A stretch of 64,000 bases of DNA, taken from contig CAXXJO010000001.1 in NCBI GenBank assembly GCA_963422285.2, forward strand, positions 124,001-188,000, in the 5' to 3' direction. Position 1 is the stretch's first letter. Every line of letters starts with the position of its first letter. The notes below the pieces were generated by a model. That model was not told the origin of the DNA and did no database searches. It saw only the letters and a program-made list of their open reading frames with translations. Below are positions 35,692 to 44,487 of the stretch, one piece after another. The position numbers and the translations under genes were made by a program. Source of the stretch: VXYL01 sp963422285. GTDB lineage: Bacteria > Pseudomonadota > Gammaproteobacteria > Pseudomonadales > Azotimanducaceae.

Positions 35692-36492
35692 ATGGCCGTG
35701 ACAGCCGAAGTTCGCTATCTCAACGAGGAGTGGCGCCGACGCGAGGACATCCCGCGCATCGGCAATCGGGAATCCCGCCGCGCCAACACGTCCAAGCATA
35801 CCGTGTCCATCCACGATGTCCGCACCCGCCTTGCCGCCGGCGAGATCGACCTCGACATCAACGGCTTCGCGCTGCGGCGGCACCTCTCCAAGGTGCGGGA
35901 CTTCCGCGACGACGACGAGGTGAAAGCCGTCTACTACCCGGAAATCGTCGCGCTGGTGAAGCAGGAGACGGGAGCAGCGGAAGTGTTCATCACCCAGCAC
36001 GTCGTGCGCACCGAGGACAGCGCGGATTTCAACAAGGCATACGCCCGCTTCGTGCATTGCGACTACAGCTTGGCGGATGCCCGCGACATGGCGCGGCGGG
36101 CGCTGGAAAAGCGCGGCATGCGCAGCGCCGACTACGACGGCATGGCGTTCGCCTGGTACAACGCCTGGCAGCCGTTCGACAACGCGGCGCATCGAAATCC
36201 ACTCGCCGTCATCGACGCCGCCACCCTGGCCCCCGACGATATCGCGGACTACTACTACACCGGCTACGGCGAAGTCGCCGGCAAATCGGCCATGCCCATG
36301 CGCAACCCGGCGCATCGCTTCTGCTATGTGCAAGGCATGGGCACCGACGAACTGCTGCTCATCAAGCAGCTCGATACCCGCGCTGGGGTTGCCAAGTCGT
36401 GCCCCCATACTTCCTTCGACATCCCGGATGCGCCCCCGGACGCCCCGCCCCGGCGCAGCATCGAGGTGCGAACGATGGCGGCGTTCCGATAG
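35692..36492 (+). CDS. CmcJ/NvfI-like oxidoreductase
   Basis: The ATG at 35692 follows GGAGG by 9 bases. The 266-residue protein resembles the CmcJ/NvfI family: IDLDINGFALRRHLSKVRDF, VKAVYYPEIVALVKQETGAA, FVHCDYSLADARDMARRALE, AWYNAWQPFD, NPLAVIDAATLAPDD, and the end GVAKSCPHTSFDIPDAPPD. Members take part in cephamycin methoxylation and fungal meroterpenoid rearrangement, probably as non-heme iron or cofactor-free enzymes. Bacterial homologues are mostly uncharacterised. It diverges from the TauD operon, so both may serve one pathway. Confidence 0.87.
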   Translation: MAVTAEVRYLNEEWRRREDIPRIGNRESRRANTSKHTVSIHDVRTRLAAGEIDLDINGFALRRHLSKVRDFRDDDEVKAVYYPEIVALVKQETGAAEVFITQHVVRTEDSADFNKAYARFVHCDYSLADARDMARRALEKRGMRSADYDGMAFAWYNAWQPFDNAAHRNPLAVIDAATLAPDDIADYYYTGYGEVAGKSAMPMRNPAHRFCYVQGMGTDELLLIKQLDTRAGVAKSCPHTSFDIPDAPPDAPPRRSIEVRTMAAFR

Positions 36493-36857
36493 TCCACCGA
36501 CCGTCCCGACTGGCAGCGGGAATCGCCGACGGCGTCCCAGGTCTCGCCGACCGCGAGCAGCTTGACGCGGCGTTCCCGGCCCCGCCCTCGCATTCCGTCG
36601 GTGGTTCGTTCGCCCTCTCGAAGCTGGCGATCCCGAACATCGGCTTGACGGCCGCGATTGGGACAACCTACGCTACCCGAGCACCGCCAAGAACAACGCA
36701 CCGAGAGCGCGGAACTGCAAGAAACCATGAGCGTCGAACAACAGCCGCCGGGCAAATCGCGGGCGAGATTCCGAAAGAGCCGCACCGCCCCGCCGCCGTT
36801 CCGCTTGGGCGAGTGGCAATCCGCCACCTACTGGGGCTGATACCGGCAGATGCACAC
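36493..36857. other. Spacer with left flanking repeat
   Basis: 365 bp between the CmcJ-like gene and the PHP-ATPase. No gene is recognised. It carries the left copy of the imperfect repeat that also occurs at about 41025-41135. Confidence 0.45.
36565..36646 (+). repeat. Left flanking repeat of the PHP-ATPase/AlbA module
   Basis: The stretch GGTGGTTCGTTCGCCCTCTC followed by GAAGCTGGCGATCCCGA (36600-36636) aligns with GGCGGTTCGCTCTCTCGAAG, CGGGCGATCCCGA at 41092-41124. An upstream block, a variant of CCCCGCCCTC, is also shared. The two copies are direct repeats that bracket the two-gene module. Confidence 0.55.
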
Positions 36858-39692
36858 ATGACGGCTGCCAAGAGCCAAGACTGGTCCTACCCCGGCGCAC
36901 GGTGGTGGAAGTTCGATTTCCATACGCATACGCCTGCCTCGAACGACTACGGCAAGGGATCCGAGCAGGAGACCCTGCGAAACGTTACACCGCGCGATTG
37001 GCTGCTCGGCTTCATGGGCGCCGAAGTGGATTGCGTAGCGGTGACGGACCACAACTCGGGCGAGTGGATCGACAATCTCAAAGAAGCGCTTCTTGGTTTG
37101 CAGCAGGAACCACATCCAGAATATCGACCGCTGTACTTATTCCCAGGCATGGAAATCACCGCCAACGGCGGCATCCATGTCCTTGCGGTATTCGACCCCA
37201 GCAAAGGATCCGCGGATATTGCAAAACTGCTCGGGGCCGTCGGATATCAAGGTGACTTCGGTGCGAGCGACGTCGCGGCGGACTCAGCCACCATCGAAGT
37301 CGTGAAAGCCATCGGCGAAGCCGGTGGGATTCCCGTTCTCGCCCATGTGGATGGTCCGTCAGGCGCTTGGGGATTGTCCGGTAATACTCTGACCCCGCTG
37401 CTCGATCTCGACGACCTGTTCGCGATGGAGGTGGTCGATCCTGCGAAAGAGAAACCCGAGCTGTATCGTCAACGCAAGATCGCCTGGGCGGAAGTGCTTG
37501 GCTCCGACTCGCATCATCCCGGCGGACCGGCAGGGTCTCGTTTCCCCGGCTCGCACTACACCTGGATCAAGATGGCGAAACCTTCTCTCGAAGGACTGCG
37601 CTTGGCCTTGCTGGACGGCGGAGGCTTCTCGGTCCGGCGCAGCGACGACCCGGAGCCTTTCGATCCCTCTGCGCTGCCAAAGCATCGCATCAAAGCCATC
37701 GAAATTGACGATGCGCGGTACATGGGGCGCGGTAAGCCGGCCAGTCTCGGGTTCAGCCCGTGGCTCAACGCCCTGGTGGGTGGACGCGGCACGGGCAAGT
37801 CCACGGTCATCCATGCACTGCGGCTGGCGGCGAGACGCGAGAATGAATTGGCGAATCTGGAAGCACGCAGCGAGCCTCGTCTGACCTTCGAGCGATTCAA
37901 TCGCGTGCCCTCGGATGGCATGGACAAGGGCGGCTTGCAGGGTTCGACGGAAATTCGGTGGACCATGATGCGCGACGGCGTCCGTCATCGCCTGCGCTGG
38001 CGGCAGGACGGCGGCGGCACGGTCGTGGAAGACGATGCGGGCAGCGGCGATTGGAAACCCTCATTGGCTCAGACGGTGACGCCGGAGCGTTTTCCGGTCC
38101 GCATATTCAGCCAGGGACAGATCGCCGCCCTGGCCGGCGAGAACCAGCAGGCGCTGTTGCAGGTGATCGACGAGGCGGCCGGGACAAGCGGGCTGCAAGC
38201 GGGTCGGGAAGAGGCCCGAAACGCATTCTTCGCATCGAGGGCGCGGATCCGGGAGCTCGACAGCAAGCTGGGCCGCCGGGACGATCTCGTCGTGCAGCGA
38301 CAGGATGTGGAGCGCAAGTTGAAGCGCTTCGAGGAGGCAGGACACTCCATGGTCCTGACCGCTTACGGGCGCCGTCGCCGTCAGCGCGCGGAAACGGATC
38401 GGCAGCTCGAGGCATCGGAGGAGATCGCCGATCGCATTGAAGCGCTGGCGGCAGAACTTGAAGCCGAAGACCTGCCTGACGGACTGTTCGACGAAGGATC
38501 GGAAGATGATCGGCAAGCGATTTCGATCCTGGCTGCGCTGGCCGCCGGCGTACACACGGCAATCCGGGACTTGCGTGAAGCCTCGGAGCGCCTGCGAGGA
38601 ATTGCGAAGGCACAGCGCAAGGAGTTGACCAATAGCATGTGGCAGTCAGCCGTCGAACAGGCGATGCAGGGCTACACTGCGTTGGTCGAGACGCTGCGCA
38701 GTGAAGGCATTACCGACCCGAACGAGTACGGCCGCTTGGTACAGGACCGACAACGGCTCGATAGGGAATCGAAGGCTCTGGAGTCACTGAAGGCGGAACG
38801 GGATCGGCTGACGGAGCAATCCGGGGGACAACTGCGGAAAGTCCTGGAGGCCCGCCGAGCCATAAGCGCCGCCCGCGAGAATTTCCTGTCCAGAACGCTC
38901 GCCCGGAACCGCTTCGTACGCATCCGAATTCGGACTTACGGCGACGGTCCGCGAGTCATCGAACGTTCCTTGCGGGAGGCATTGAAGATTCTTGACGACC
39001 GCTTCCGGGACGACATCCTCGTGATGGACGAGGATCGCCCAGCCAATGGGTGGGTTGCGGAACTTCTTGCAGATTTGCCGGAAGGTACAACAGAACGGTG
39101 CTCCGAGGTCGAAAGCCGCATCGAGCACCTCAAACAGCGAATCAGCCGCGCCTGTTCAGGCCGCGGTGGTTTCGGCGGATACCTCAACAACTATCTCCAA
39201 CGCGAGTTCGACCGGCATCCCGAGTGGCTGGACAACATGCTGACCTGGTTTCCAGAAGACGGATTATGGGTCGAGTACAGCCGCCGGGGCGACGGCACGG
39301 ACTTTCAGCCTATCAATCAAGCGTCGGCGGGTCAGCGGTCGGCGGCAATGCTGGCTTTTCTGCTTGCGCACGGCGAGGAGCCTCTGGTACTGGATCAGCC
39401 GGAAGACGATCTCGACAACCACTTGATCTACGACCTGGTCGTGCGCCAGATGCGGGAGAACAAGCTCAGGCGGCAGATCATCGTGGTGACGCACAACCCG
39501 AACATCGTCGTGAACGGAGATGCCGAGATGCTGCATGCGCTCGATTTCCGGTCAGGCCAGTGTCGGATCGTGCAGTCGGGATCGCTGCAGGAAGAAGCGA
39601 TGCGCGAGGAAGTCTGCCGGGTGATGGAAGGTGGACGCGAAGCCTTCGAGCGCCGTTATCGTCGCTTGGGGCGGGAGCCGGCTCATGTTTGA
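36858..39692 (+). CDS. PHP phosphoesterase fused to an SMC/RecF-type ATPase (defence-like)
   Basis: This 944-residue protein has two parts. Residues ~15-260 form a PHP phosphoesterase: WKFDFHTHTPASND (HxH), AVTDHNSGEW, PGMEIT, VLAHVDGPSG and LGSDSHHPGG, the metal ligands all present. From about 300 an ABC/SMC ATPase follows: Walker A LVGGRGTGKSTVIHALRLAA (~308), a long coiled coil (residues ~440-720), signature INQASAGQRSAAMLAFLLAH (~824) and Walker B PLVLDQPEDDLDNHLIYD (~845) with switch histidine VVTHNPNIV. Similar proteins are sometimes called TrlF-like ATPases. The layout suggests an ATP-controlled nuclease or phosphatase of the defence type. Its stop overlaps the next start by 8 bp. Confidence 0.88.
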   Translation: MTAAKSQDWSYPGARWWKFDFHTHTPASNDYGKGSEQETLRNVTPRDWLLGFMGAEVDCVAVTDHNSGEWIDNLKEALLGLQQEPHPEYRPLYLFPGMEITANGGIHVLAVFDPSKGSADIAKLLGAVGYQGDFGASDVAADSATIEVVKAIGEAGGIPVLAHVDGPSGAWGLSGNTLTPLLDLDDLFAMEVVDPAKEKPELYRQRKIAWAEVLGSDSHHPGGPAGSRFPGSHYTWIKMAKPSLEGLRLALLDGGGFSVRRSDDPEPFDPSALPKHRIKAIEIDDARYMGRGKPASLGFSPWLNALVGGRGTGKSTVIHALRLAARRENELANLEARSEPRLTFERFNRVPSDGMDKGGLQGSTEIRWTMMRDGVRHRLRWRQDGGGTVVEDDAGSGDWKPSLAQTVTPERFPVRIFSQGQIAALAGENQQALLQVIDEAAGTSGLQAGREEARNAFFASRARIRELDSKLGRRDDLVVQRQDVERKLKRFEEAGHSMVLTAYGRRRRQRAETDRQLEASEEIADRIEALAAELEAEDLPDGLFDEGSEDDRQAISILAALAAGVHTAIRDLREASERLRGIAKAQRKELTNSMWQSAVEQAMQGYTALVETLRSEGITDPNEYGRLVQDRQRLDRESKALESLKAERDRLTEQSGGQLRKVLEARRAISAARENFLSRTLARNRFVRIRIRTYGDGPRVIERSLREALKILDDRFRDDILVMDEDRPANGWVAELLADLPEGTTERCSEVESRIEHLKQRISRACSGRGGFGGYLNNYLQREFDRHPEWLDNMLTWFPEDGLWVEYSRRGDGTDFQPINQASAGQRSAAMLAFLLAHGEEPLVLDQPEDDLDNHLIYDLVVRQMRENKLRRQIIVVTHNPNIVVNGDAEMLHALDFRSGQCRIVQSGSLQEEAMREEVCRVMEGGREAFERRYRRLGREPAHV

Positions 39693-40971
39693 CAGCGTCA
39701 AGGAACTGCTCGACAAGATAAGACTCGGCGAAGACACGTTCCTGGAGTGCAAGGAGGTGCATTTCGCGGGACAGAAGGTCAGCGGCCCTCGCCGTGATTC
39801 GCTCGCGGACGAGCTCGCCGCCTTCGCCAACGGCCGAGGCGGTGTCTGCCTGCTGGGCGTGGAAGACGGCTCGGGTGAAATCGTAGGCATCCCCGTTGAC
39901 CGTCTCGATGTCGTGGAAGATTTCGTCCGTGAAGGTTGCAGCGATTCCGTGCATCCGCCTCTCGCGCCCGTGATCGAACGCATCCAGCTGCCCGCGACCA
40001 CCGGGGAAGAGGTTGCGATCATCAAGATCGAGGTGCAACGCAGTCTGTTCGTACACCGCAGTCCGGGAGGCTATCTGCACCGGGTAGGCAGCGCCAAGCG
40101 CACCATGTCGTCCGAATACCTGGCCCGGCTGTTCCAGCAGCGCAGCCAGGCCCGGATGATCCGCTTCGACGAACAGGTTGTCCCCGACGCCAAGCCGGAC
40201 GATCTGTCATCCGAGATCTGGAGGTCTTTTCGCACCCCGCTCACCAGGAATGAATCGGAAAGTCTGCTTGCAAAACTTCACATGGTGCGACCCGATATGG
40301 ACGGTACGCCGAGATCGACGGTGGCAGGTGTGCTCATGGCCTCTCCGGATGCCCGGAGATGGCTGCCCAATGCCTACATTCAGGCAGTCGCCTATCGCGG
40401 CACGACCGTCAGAACCGATACCAGCGATCCCTACCAATTGGATGCCTCGGATATCTCCGGCCCATTGAACAATCAAGTGATTCAAGCCTGCCAATTCGTG
40501 GCGAAGAACATGAAAGTGGCGGCATTCAAGCATCTAGGCCGCCTAGATCGACCGCAGTTCGACATGGAGGCGGTGTTCGAGGCCGTAGTCAATGCCGTGG
40601 CCCACCGCGACTACTCCATCCACGGCTCGAAGATCAGGTTGAGGTTGTTCCGCAACCGTCTTGAAATCTACTCCCCCGGTGCCATCCCGAACACGATGAG
40701 CGTAGAAGATCTCCCCCACTTGCAGGCGACTCGAAACGAGATCGTTGCCAGCCTGCTGGCCAAGTGTCGCGTCCCCACCGACGTACCAGGGCTAACGACG
40801 GAGCGGCGCACCATGATGGACAGACGCGGCGAAGGCGTACCCGTCATCCTGAACAACAGCCTGGAACTGTCGGGGAGAGAACCGGAGTATCGTTTGATCG
40901 GCGACGCCGAACTGCTGTTGACCATCTACGCGCCATCCGACGACGCGCCAGACGCGGATATTCCTGGCTGA
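39685..40971 (+). CDS. Schlafen/AlbA_2 domain protein with C-terminal GHKL-type ATPase region
   Basis: The 428-residue protein begins MFDSVKELLDKIRLGEDTFL. Residues ~15-150 are an AlbA_2/Schlafen domain: EDTFLECKEVHF, then DELAAFANGRGGVCLLGVED and FVHRSPGGYLHRVGSAKR. The C-terminal half has the HATPase_c_4-like pattern EAVVNAVAHRDYSIHGSKIR (near 299), LEIYSPGAIPNTMSVEDLPH and RNEIVASLL. Such proteins were first seen as DNA-binding regulators and increasingly as RNase-like defence effectors. The 8-bp overlap with the PHP-ATPase gene means the two are made together and probably work together. Confidence 0.9.
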   Translation: MFDSVKELLDKIRLGEDTFLECKEVHFAGQKVSGPRRDSLADELAAFANGRGGVCLLGVEDGSGEIVGIPVDRLDVVEDFVREGCSDSVHPPLAPVIERIQLPATTGEEVAIIKIEVQRSLFVHRSPGGYLHRVGSAKRTMSSEYLARLFQQRSQARMIRFDEQVVPDAKPDDLSSEIWRSFRTPLTRNESESLLAKLHMVRPDMDGTPRSTVAGVLMASPDARRWLPNAYIQAVAYRGTTVRTDTSDPYQLDASDISGPLNNQVIQACQFVAKNMKVAAFKHLGRLDRPQFDMEAVFEAVVNAVAHRDYSIHGSKIRLRLFRNRLEIYSPGAIPNTMSVEDLPHLQATRNEIVASLLAKCRVPTDVPGLTTERRTMMDRRGEGVPVILNNSLELSGREPEYRLIGDAELLLTIYAPSDDAPDADIPG

Positions 40972-41024
40972 CGGCAGCGGCGAGTCCGTATCGCAGACCT
41001 TGGCCGAGATGCCGTAGAGCAAAT

Positions 41025-41135
41025 GGCTGCGCCGTTTCCGCCCCCGCCCTCACGTCGAACCCAGCCCCTCCTTTCGCCCTCGCCTCTTATCGGCGGTTCG
41101 CTCTCTCGAAGCGGGCGATCCCGAGTGCGCACTTG
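41025..41135 (+). repeat. Right flanking repeat of the PHP-ATPase/AlbA module
   Basis: This is the direct-repeat partner of 36565-36646. The best-matching part is 41092-41135; a CCCCCGCCCTC block sits at about 41041. It lies between the AlbA gene stop and the CoA-transferase start, leaving the module cleanly bracketed. Identity is imperfect, so any duplication is old. Confidence 0.55.
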
Positions 41136-41190
41136 CCGTCGCCTCGACAAACCGACAAACTCCCCGTCGTCGATCCACTTGGACTGCGCC

Positions 41191-42426
41191 GTGCCCGAGG
41201 CCCTTTCGTCGTTCCGCATCTGCGATTTCACCGGCCAGCTCGCCGGTGCCGGGGCCACCAAGTGGCTGGCATCCTTCGGGGCCGAGGTGATCCGCATCGA
41301 AGACCCGGTACGCGAGGGCCGCTGGGACATCCTGCGCGGCACCCCGCCCTACGTGGACGATCGGCGCGGCATCGACATGGGCGGCGCCTTCAACAACCAC
41401 AACGCCGGCAAGTACGGCGTCACCCTGAATCTGCGCACCGAAAAGGCGAAACAGATACTCGCCAGCCTGATCGAGATCTCGGACGTGGTCAGCGAGAACT
41501 TCGCCAAGGGCGTACTGGAGAAGTGGGGATTCGGCTACCAGCGCATGAGGCAGATCAAGCCGGATATCGTCTACGTCTCCAACTGCGGCTTCGGTCACAG
41601 CGGTCCGTACAGCGATTTCAAGACCTGGGGCCCCATCGTGCAGGCGGTCTCCGGCCTTACCTTCACTTCGGGCCTGCCCGACCGCGAGCCCGCCGGCTGG
41701 GGCTATTCCTACATGGACCACACCGGCGCCTACTACATGGCAATGGCCATCCTGCTGGCGCTCATCCACCGTCAGCGCACGGGCGAAGGCCAGTGGGTGG
41801 ACTTGGCCTGCACGGAATCCGCACTGTCCTTGCACGGCCCGGCGCTGCTCGACTGGACCGTGAACGGCCGCCCTACTCGGCGCCAGGGACAGCCGCACGC
41901 CAATCGCAGCTTCTGGCCGCCCATGGCACCCCACGGCATTTATCCCTGCCAGGGCGACGACGACTGGGTGGCCATCGCCTGCAGAAACCAAGGGGACTGG
42001 GAGGCACTGTGCGCGACGGTGGCGGAGGATTGGTGCCGCGACCCGGCATTCGCCGATCTCGACTCCCGCCACGTGGCTCAGGACGCCTTGGACGAACACT
42101 TGAGCGCCTGGACCGCGGCGCACGGCAAGTTCGAGGTGGAAACGGCCCTGCGCGAGGCTGGCGTACCGGTGTCGGCGGTGATGAAACCCCAAGAACGCAT
42201 CGACCTGGACCCCAGCACGGACGCCTTCGGCCTGTGGCCGACGGTGCGCCATTCGAAGATGGGCGAGGTGCGGGTAGACGGCCAGCCGGTGCATTTCTCC
42301 AAGACCGACTGGCGCATCCCCCGAGGCGGCCCGTGTCTCGGCGAGCACAACGAGGAGGTGCTGACGCGGCTGCTCGGCTATAGCGCGGAGGAAGTGGCCC
42401 GCTTGCGGGAGGAAGGGGTGATATGA
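41191..42426 (+). CDS. CaiB/BaiF family CoA-transferase
   Basis: The family III CoA-transferase (411 residues from a GTG at 41191) shows FRICDFTGQLAGAGATKWLA, SFGAEVIRIEDP, SDVVSENFAKGVLEKWGFGY, YVSNCGFGHSGPYSDFKTWG (active-site Asp region), YSYMDHTGAYYMAMAILLAL and RTGEGQWVDLACTESAL. The start is uncertain, as the ribosome site is weak and a TTG lies 12 bases upstream. Its stop overlaps the next CoA-transferase (ATGA at 42423-42426), so the two probably form a heteromeric or sequential pair. Confidence 0.9.
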   Translation: MPEALSSFRICDFTGQLAGAGATKWLASFGAEVIRIEDPVREGRWDILRGTPPYVDDRRGIDMGGAFNNHNAGKYGVTLNLRTEKAKQILASLIEISDVVSENFAKGVLEKWGFGYQRMRQIKPDIVYVSNCGFGHSGPYSDFKTWGPIVQAVSGLTFTSGLPDREPAGWGYSYMDHTGAYYMAMAILLALIHRQRTGEGQWVDLACTESALSLHGPALLDWTVNGRPTRRQGQPHANRSFWPPMAPHGIYPCQGDDDWVAIACRNQGDWEALCATVAEDWCRDPAFADLDSRHVAQDALDEHLSAWTAAHGKFEVETALREAGVPVSAVMKPQERIDLDPSTDAFGLWPTVRHSKMGEVRVDGQPVHFSKTDWRIPRGGPCLGEHNEEVLTRLLGYSAEEVARLREEGVI

Positions 42427-43733
42427 CCGCGCTCGCCGGCCTGCGCATCGTCGAGTTGGCCCGGGAACCCATCGCTCTGGCCGGCAAGCTGCTCGGCGAC
42501 ATGGGTGCGGACGTGGTGCTCGTGGAGCCGCCGGGTGGCGATCCGTGCCGCAACCATCCTCCGTTCCTGGACCACGAGCCGGGCCAGAATCGCAGCCTCT
42601 ACTGGTGGCACTACCACACCAGCAAGCGCAGCGTGGTCATCGATCTCGAGGACGAAGCCGGACGAGACCGCTTCCGCGCCTTGATCGCCACCGCGGACGT
42701 GCTTATCGAAGCCGAACCCCGCACACGGCTGGCGACCTTGCGTCTCGACTACGAGGATCTCGCCGTCGTCAGACCGGACCTGATCCATGTCGCTGTTACC
42801 CCCTATGGCCGCGACGACCCCAAGAGCGATCTGCCCTACACCGATCTCACCCTCATGGCCGCCTCGGGGCCGCCGTGGAGCTGCGGCTACGACGATCACT
42901 CCCTGCCACCCATCCGCGGCCCGATGCAGGGCTACCACACCACCTCCCACTTCGTCGCGTTGTCGACCCTGACGGCCCTGCTGCATCGGAGCGTCTCCGG
43001 CGGCTCGCCAGCAGGCGGCTCGCCAGCAGGCGGCTCGCCAGCAGGCGGCTCGCCAGCAGGCGAGGGGCAGTTCATCGATGTGAGCATGACCGCAGCTTCC
43101 AATGTCACCACCGAAGCGGCGTCCTACACTTGGCTGGTAGCGCAGAAGACGGTGCAGCGGCAGACTGGACGCCACGCCTCGGTTTCTCCGTCCAGAGAAA
43201 CCCAGCAGATCTGCGCGGACGGCCGCTATGCCAATACCGGCGTACCGCCACGCCGCGCCGAGGAGTTCGCCGCCCTGTACCGCTGGCTGAAGGAACTCGG
43301 CCTCGACGTCGAACTGCCGGAAGCCGTGTTCCTGGAGATGGGCGCACGCTGGCAAGGCCCCTTCGATCTCTCCAGGCTCGGCCACGACGACGAGATCACC
43401 GCCATCTTCGGCGCCGGGCGGGAAGCCCTGCAACTGATTGCCTCAAAGGTATCCGCCCAGGACTTCTTCGTCGGCTGCCAGCGTACCGGGCTGGCCGTAG
43501 GCGTGGTCAACGCCCCGGAGGATGCCTTCGAGGACGAACACTTCAAGGCTCGTGGCTTCCAAGTACCGGTGCGGCACGAAGACCTGGAGCGCACGGTGAT
43601 CTATCCCGGTGCGCCCTACGCCTTGCGCGGCAGCCCGTGGGCCATCTCCCGTCCCGCGCCCCGTCTCGGCGAGCACAACGACGAGATCCTAGAAGAAATC
43701 GCCAAAACCGAGCCGAAATCGCACACCGAATAG
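42423..43733 (+). CDS. CaiB/BaiF family CoA-transferase with internal GSPAG repeat
   Basis: The 436-residue enzyme begins MTALAGLRIVELAREPIALA and has KLLGDMGADVVLVEPPGGDP, KRSVVIDLEDEAGRDRFRAL and AVTPYGRDDPKSD in the place of the active-site loop. It continues with STLTALLHRSVSGGSPAG and then EGQFIDVSMTAA. In relatives HRxxxGEGQ is continuous; here four 15-bp units add GGSPA repeats on a surface loop. The last part (GAPYALRGSPWAISRPAPRL) is typical. Translation is coupled to the preceding CoA-transferase. Substrate unknown. Confidence 0.9.
   Translation: MTALAGLRIVELAREPIALAGKLLGDMGADVVLVEPPGGDPCRNHPPFLDHEPGQNRSLYWWHYHTSKRSVVIDLEDEAGRDRFRALIATADVLIEAEPRTRLATLRLDYEDLAVVRPDLIHVAVTPYGRDDPKSDLPYTDLTLMAASGPPWSCGYDDHSLPPIRGPMQGYHTTSHFVALSTLTALLHRSVSGGSPAGGSPAGGSPAGGSPAGEGQFIDVSMTAASNVTTEAASYTWLVAQKTVQRQTGRHASVSPSRETQQICADGRYANTGVPPRRAEEFAALYRWLKELGLDVELPEAVFLEMGARWQGPFDLSRLGHDDEITAIFGAGREALQLIASKVSAQDFFVGCQRTGLAVGVVNAPEDAFEDEHFKARGFQVPVRHEDLERTVIYPGAPYALRGSPWAISRPAPRLGEHNDEILEEIAKTEPKSHTE
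42999..43058 (+). repeat. 15-bp tandem repeat, four units, in frame
   Basis: Four identical copies of GGCGGCTCGCCAGCA encode GGSPA units in the CoA-transferase. Because the unit is a multiple of three, copy-number change would lengthen or shorten a loop without breaking the frame. Perfect identity implies recent expansion. Confidence 0.95.
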
Positions 43734-43826
43734 GGCGAATTTCGTACACAAAAAACCGAGATATCCAACAAGAGAATCAGCCGATGACGAAAGATTTTCC
43801 GATTCGGGGACATCACACTCCCCCGA

Positions 43827-44252
43827 ATGCGACTTGCCTACCCGATCAAAGTCTCATCTCGCGACGGCGTCTGCAACGTGTGGTTTCCCGACTTCCCGGA
43901 AGCATCCGTTGAGGGCGTCAGCCGCCAGTTGGTGCGCACCGCGGCCAAAGAACGCCTGATCGAAACGCTGTGCGCCTATGTCCGGGAGCACCGCGACATC
44001 CCGCGGCCCACCTACATGCGCCGCCACCGGGACGTCATGGAACCGCCGTTGCTCATGGCCGTCAAGCTGGCCCTCTACCAGACCATGCGCGACCAGAACA
44101 TCTCCAACGTGGCGCTGGCCAAGCGCCTGGGAACGGTAGAAGGTACCGTGCGTCGGCTGGTGGATCCCGACCATCGCTCGCACATCGACCGCGTGGAGGA
44201 AGCACTGGCGCTGCTTGGCAAACGGCTGGTGGTGGATATGTGGACCGCGTAG
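43827..44252 (+). CDS. HicB-like antitoxin with DNA-binding C-terminus
   Basis: The 141-residue protein begins MRLAYPIKVSSRDGVCNVWF, then PDFPEASVEGVSRQLVRTAA, the HicB partial RNase-H fold. A C-terminal helix-turn-helix follows: MAVKLALYQTMRDQNISNVA, LAKRLGTVEGTVRRLVDPDH. HicB neutralises the HicA mRNA interferase and represses the operon. No HicA-sized frame lies on either side, so the antitoxin appears orphaned, or the toxin was lost. A short repeat (GGTGGTGGATATG at 44229 and 44302) follows the gene. Confidence 0.82.
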   Translation: MRLAYPIKVSSRDGVCNVWFPDFPEASVEGVSRQLVRTAAKERLIETLCAYVREHRDIPRPTYMRRHRDVMEPPLLMAVKLALYQTMRDQNISNVALAKRLGTVEGTVRRLVDPDHRSHIDRVEEALALLGKRLVVDMWTA

Positions 44253-44487
44253 AGCCAAGCTGGTCGCCGGGCTTCGCTTGCCGGAAGGTCTACTTGAAGG
44301 TGGTGGATATGCGGACGGCGTAGAGCTGGCGGGGTTCCACCTTGGACGAACGAGGCATGTGCCGTCATGGCGAGCAAGTCGATCCTCGTGGCGGGCCGAA
44401 TGGAAGCTGGAAGCTCGTACCCTTCGTTCAAAGGCGCCGCAGCGGCAAACTCGACTCGAGTGTCAACTTTCTCGGCACTGGAGGATT

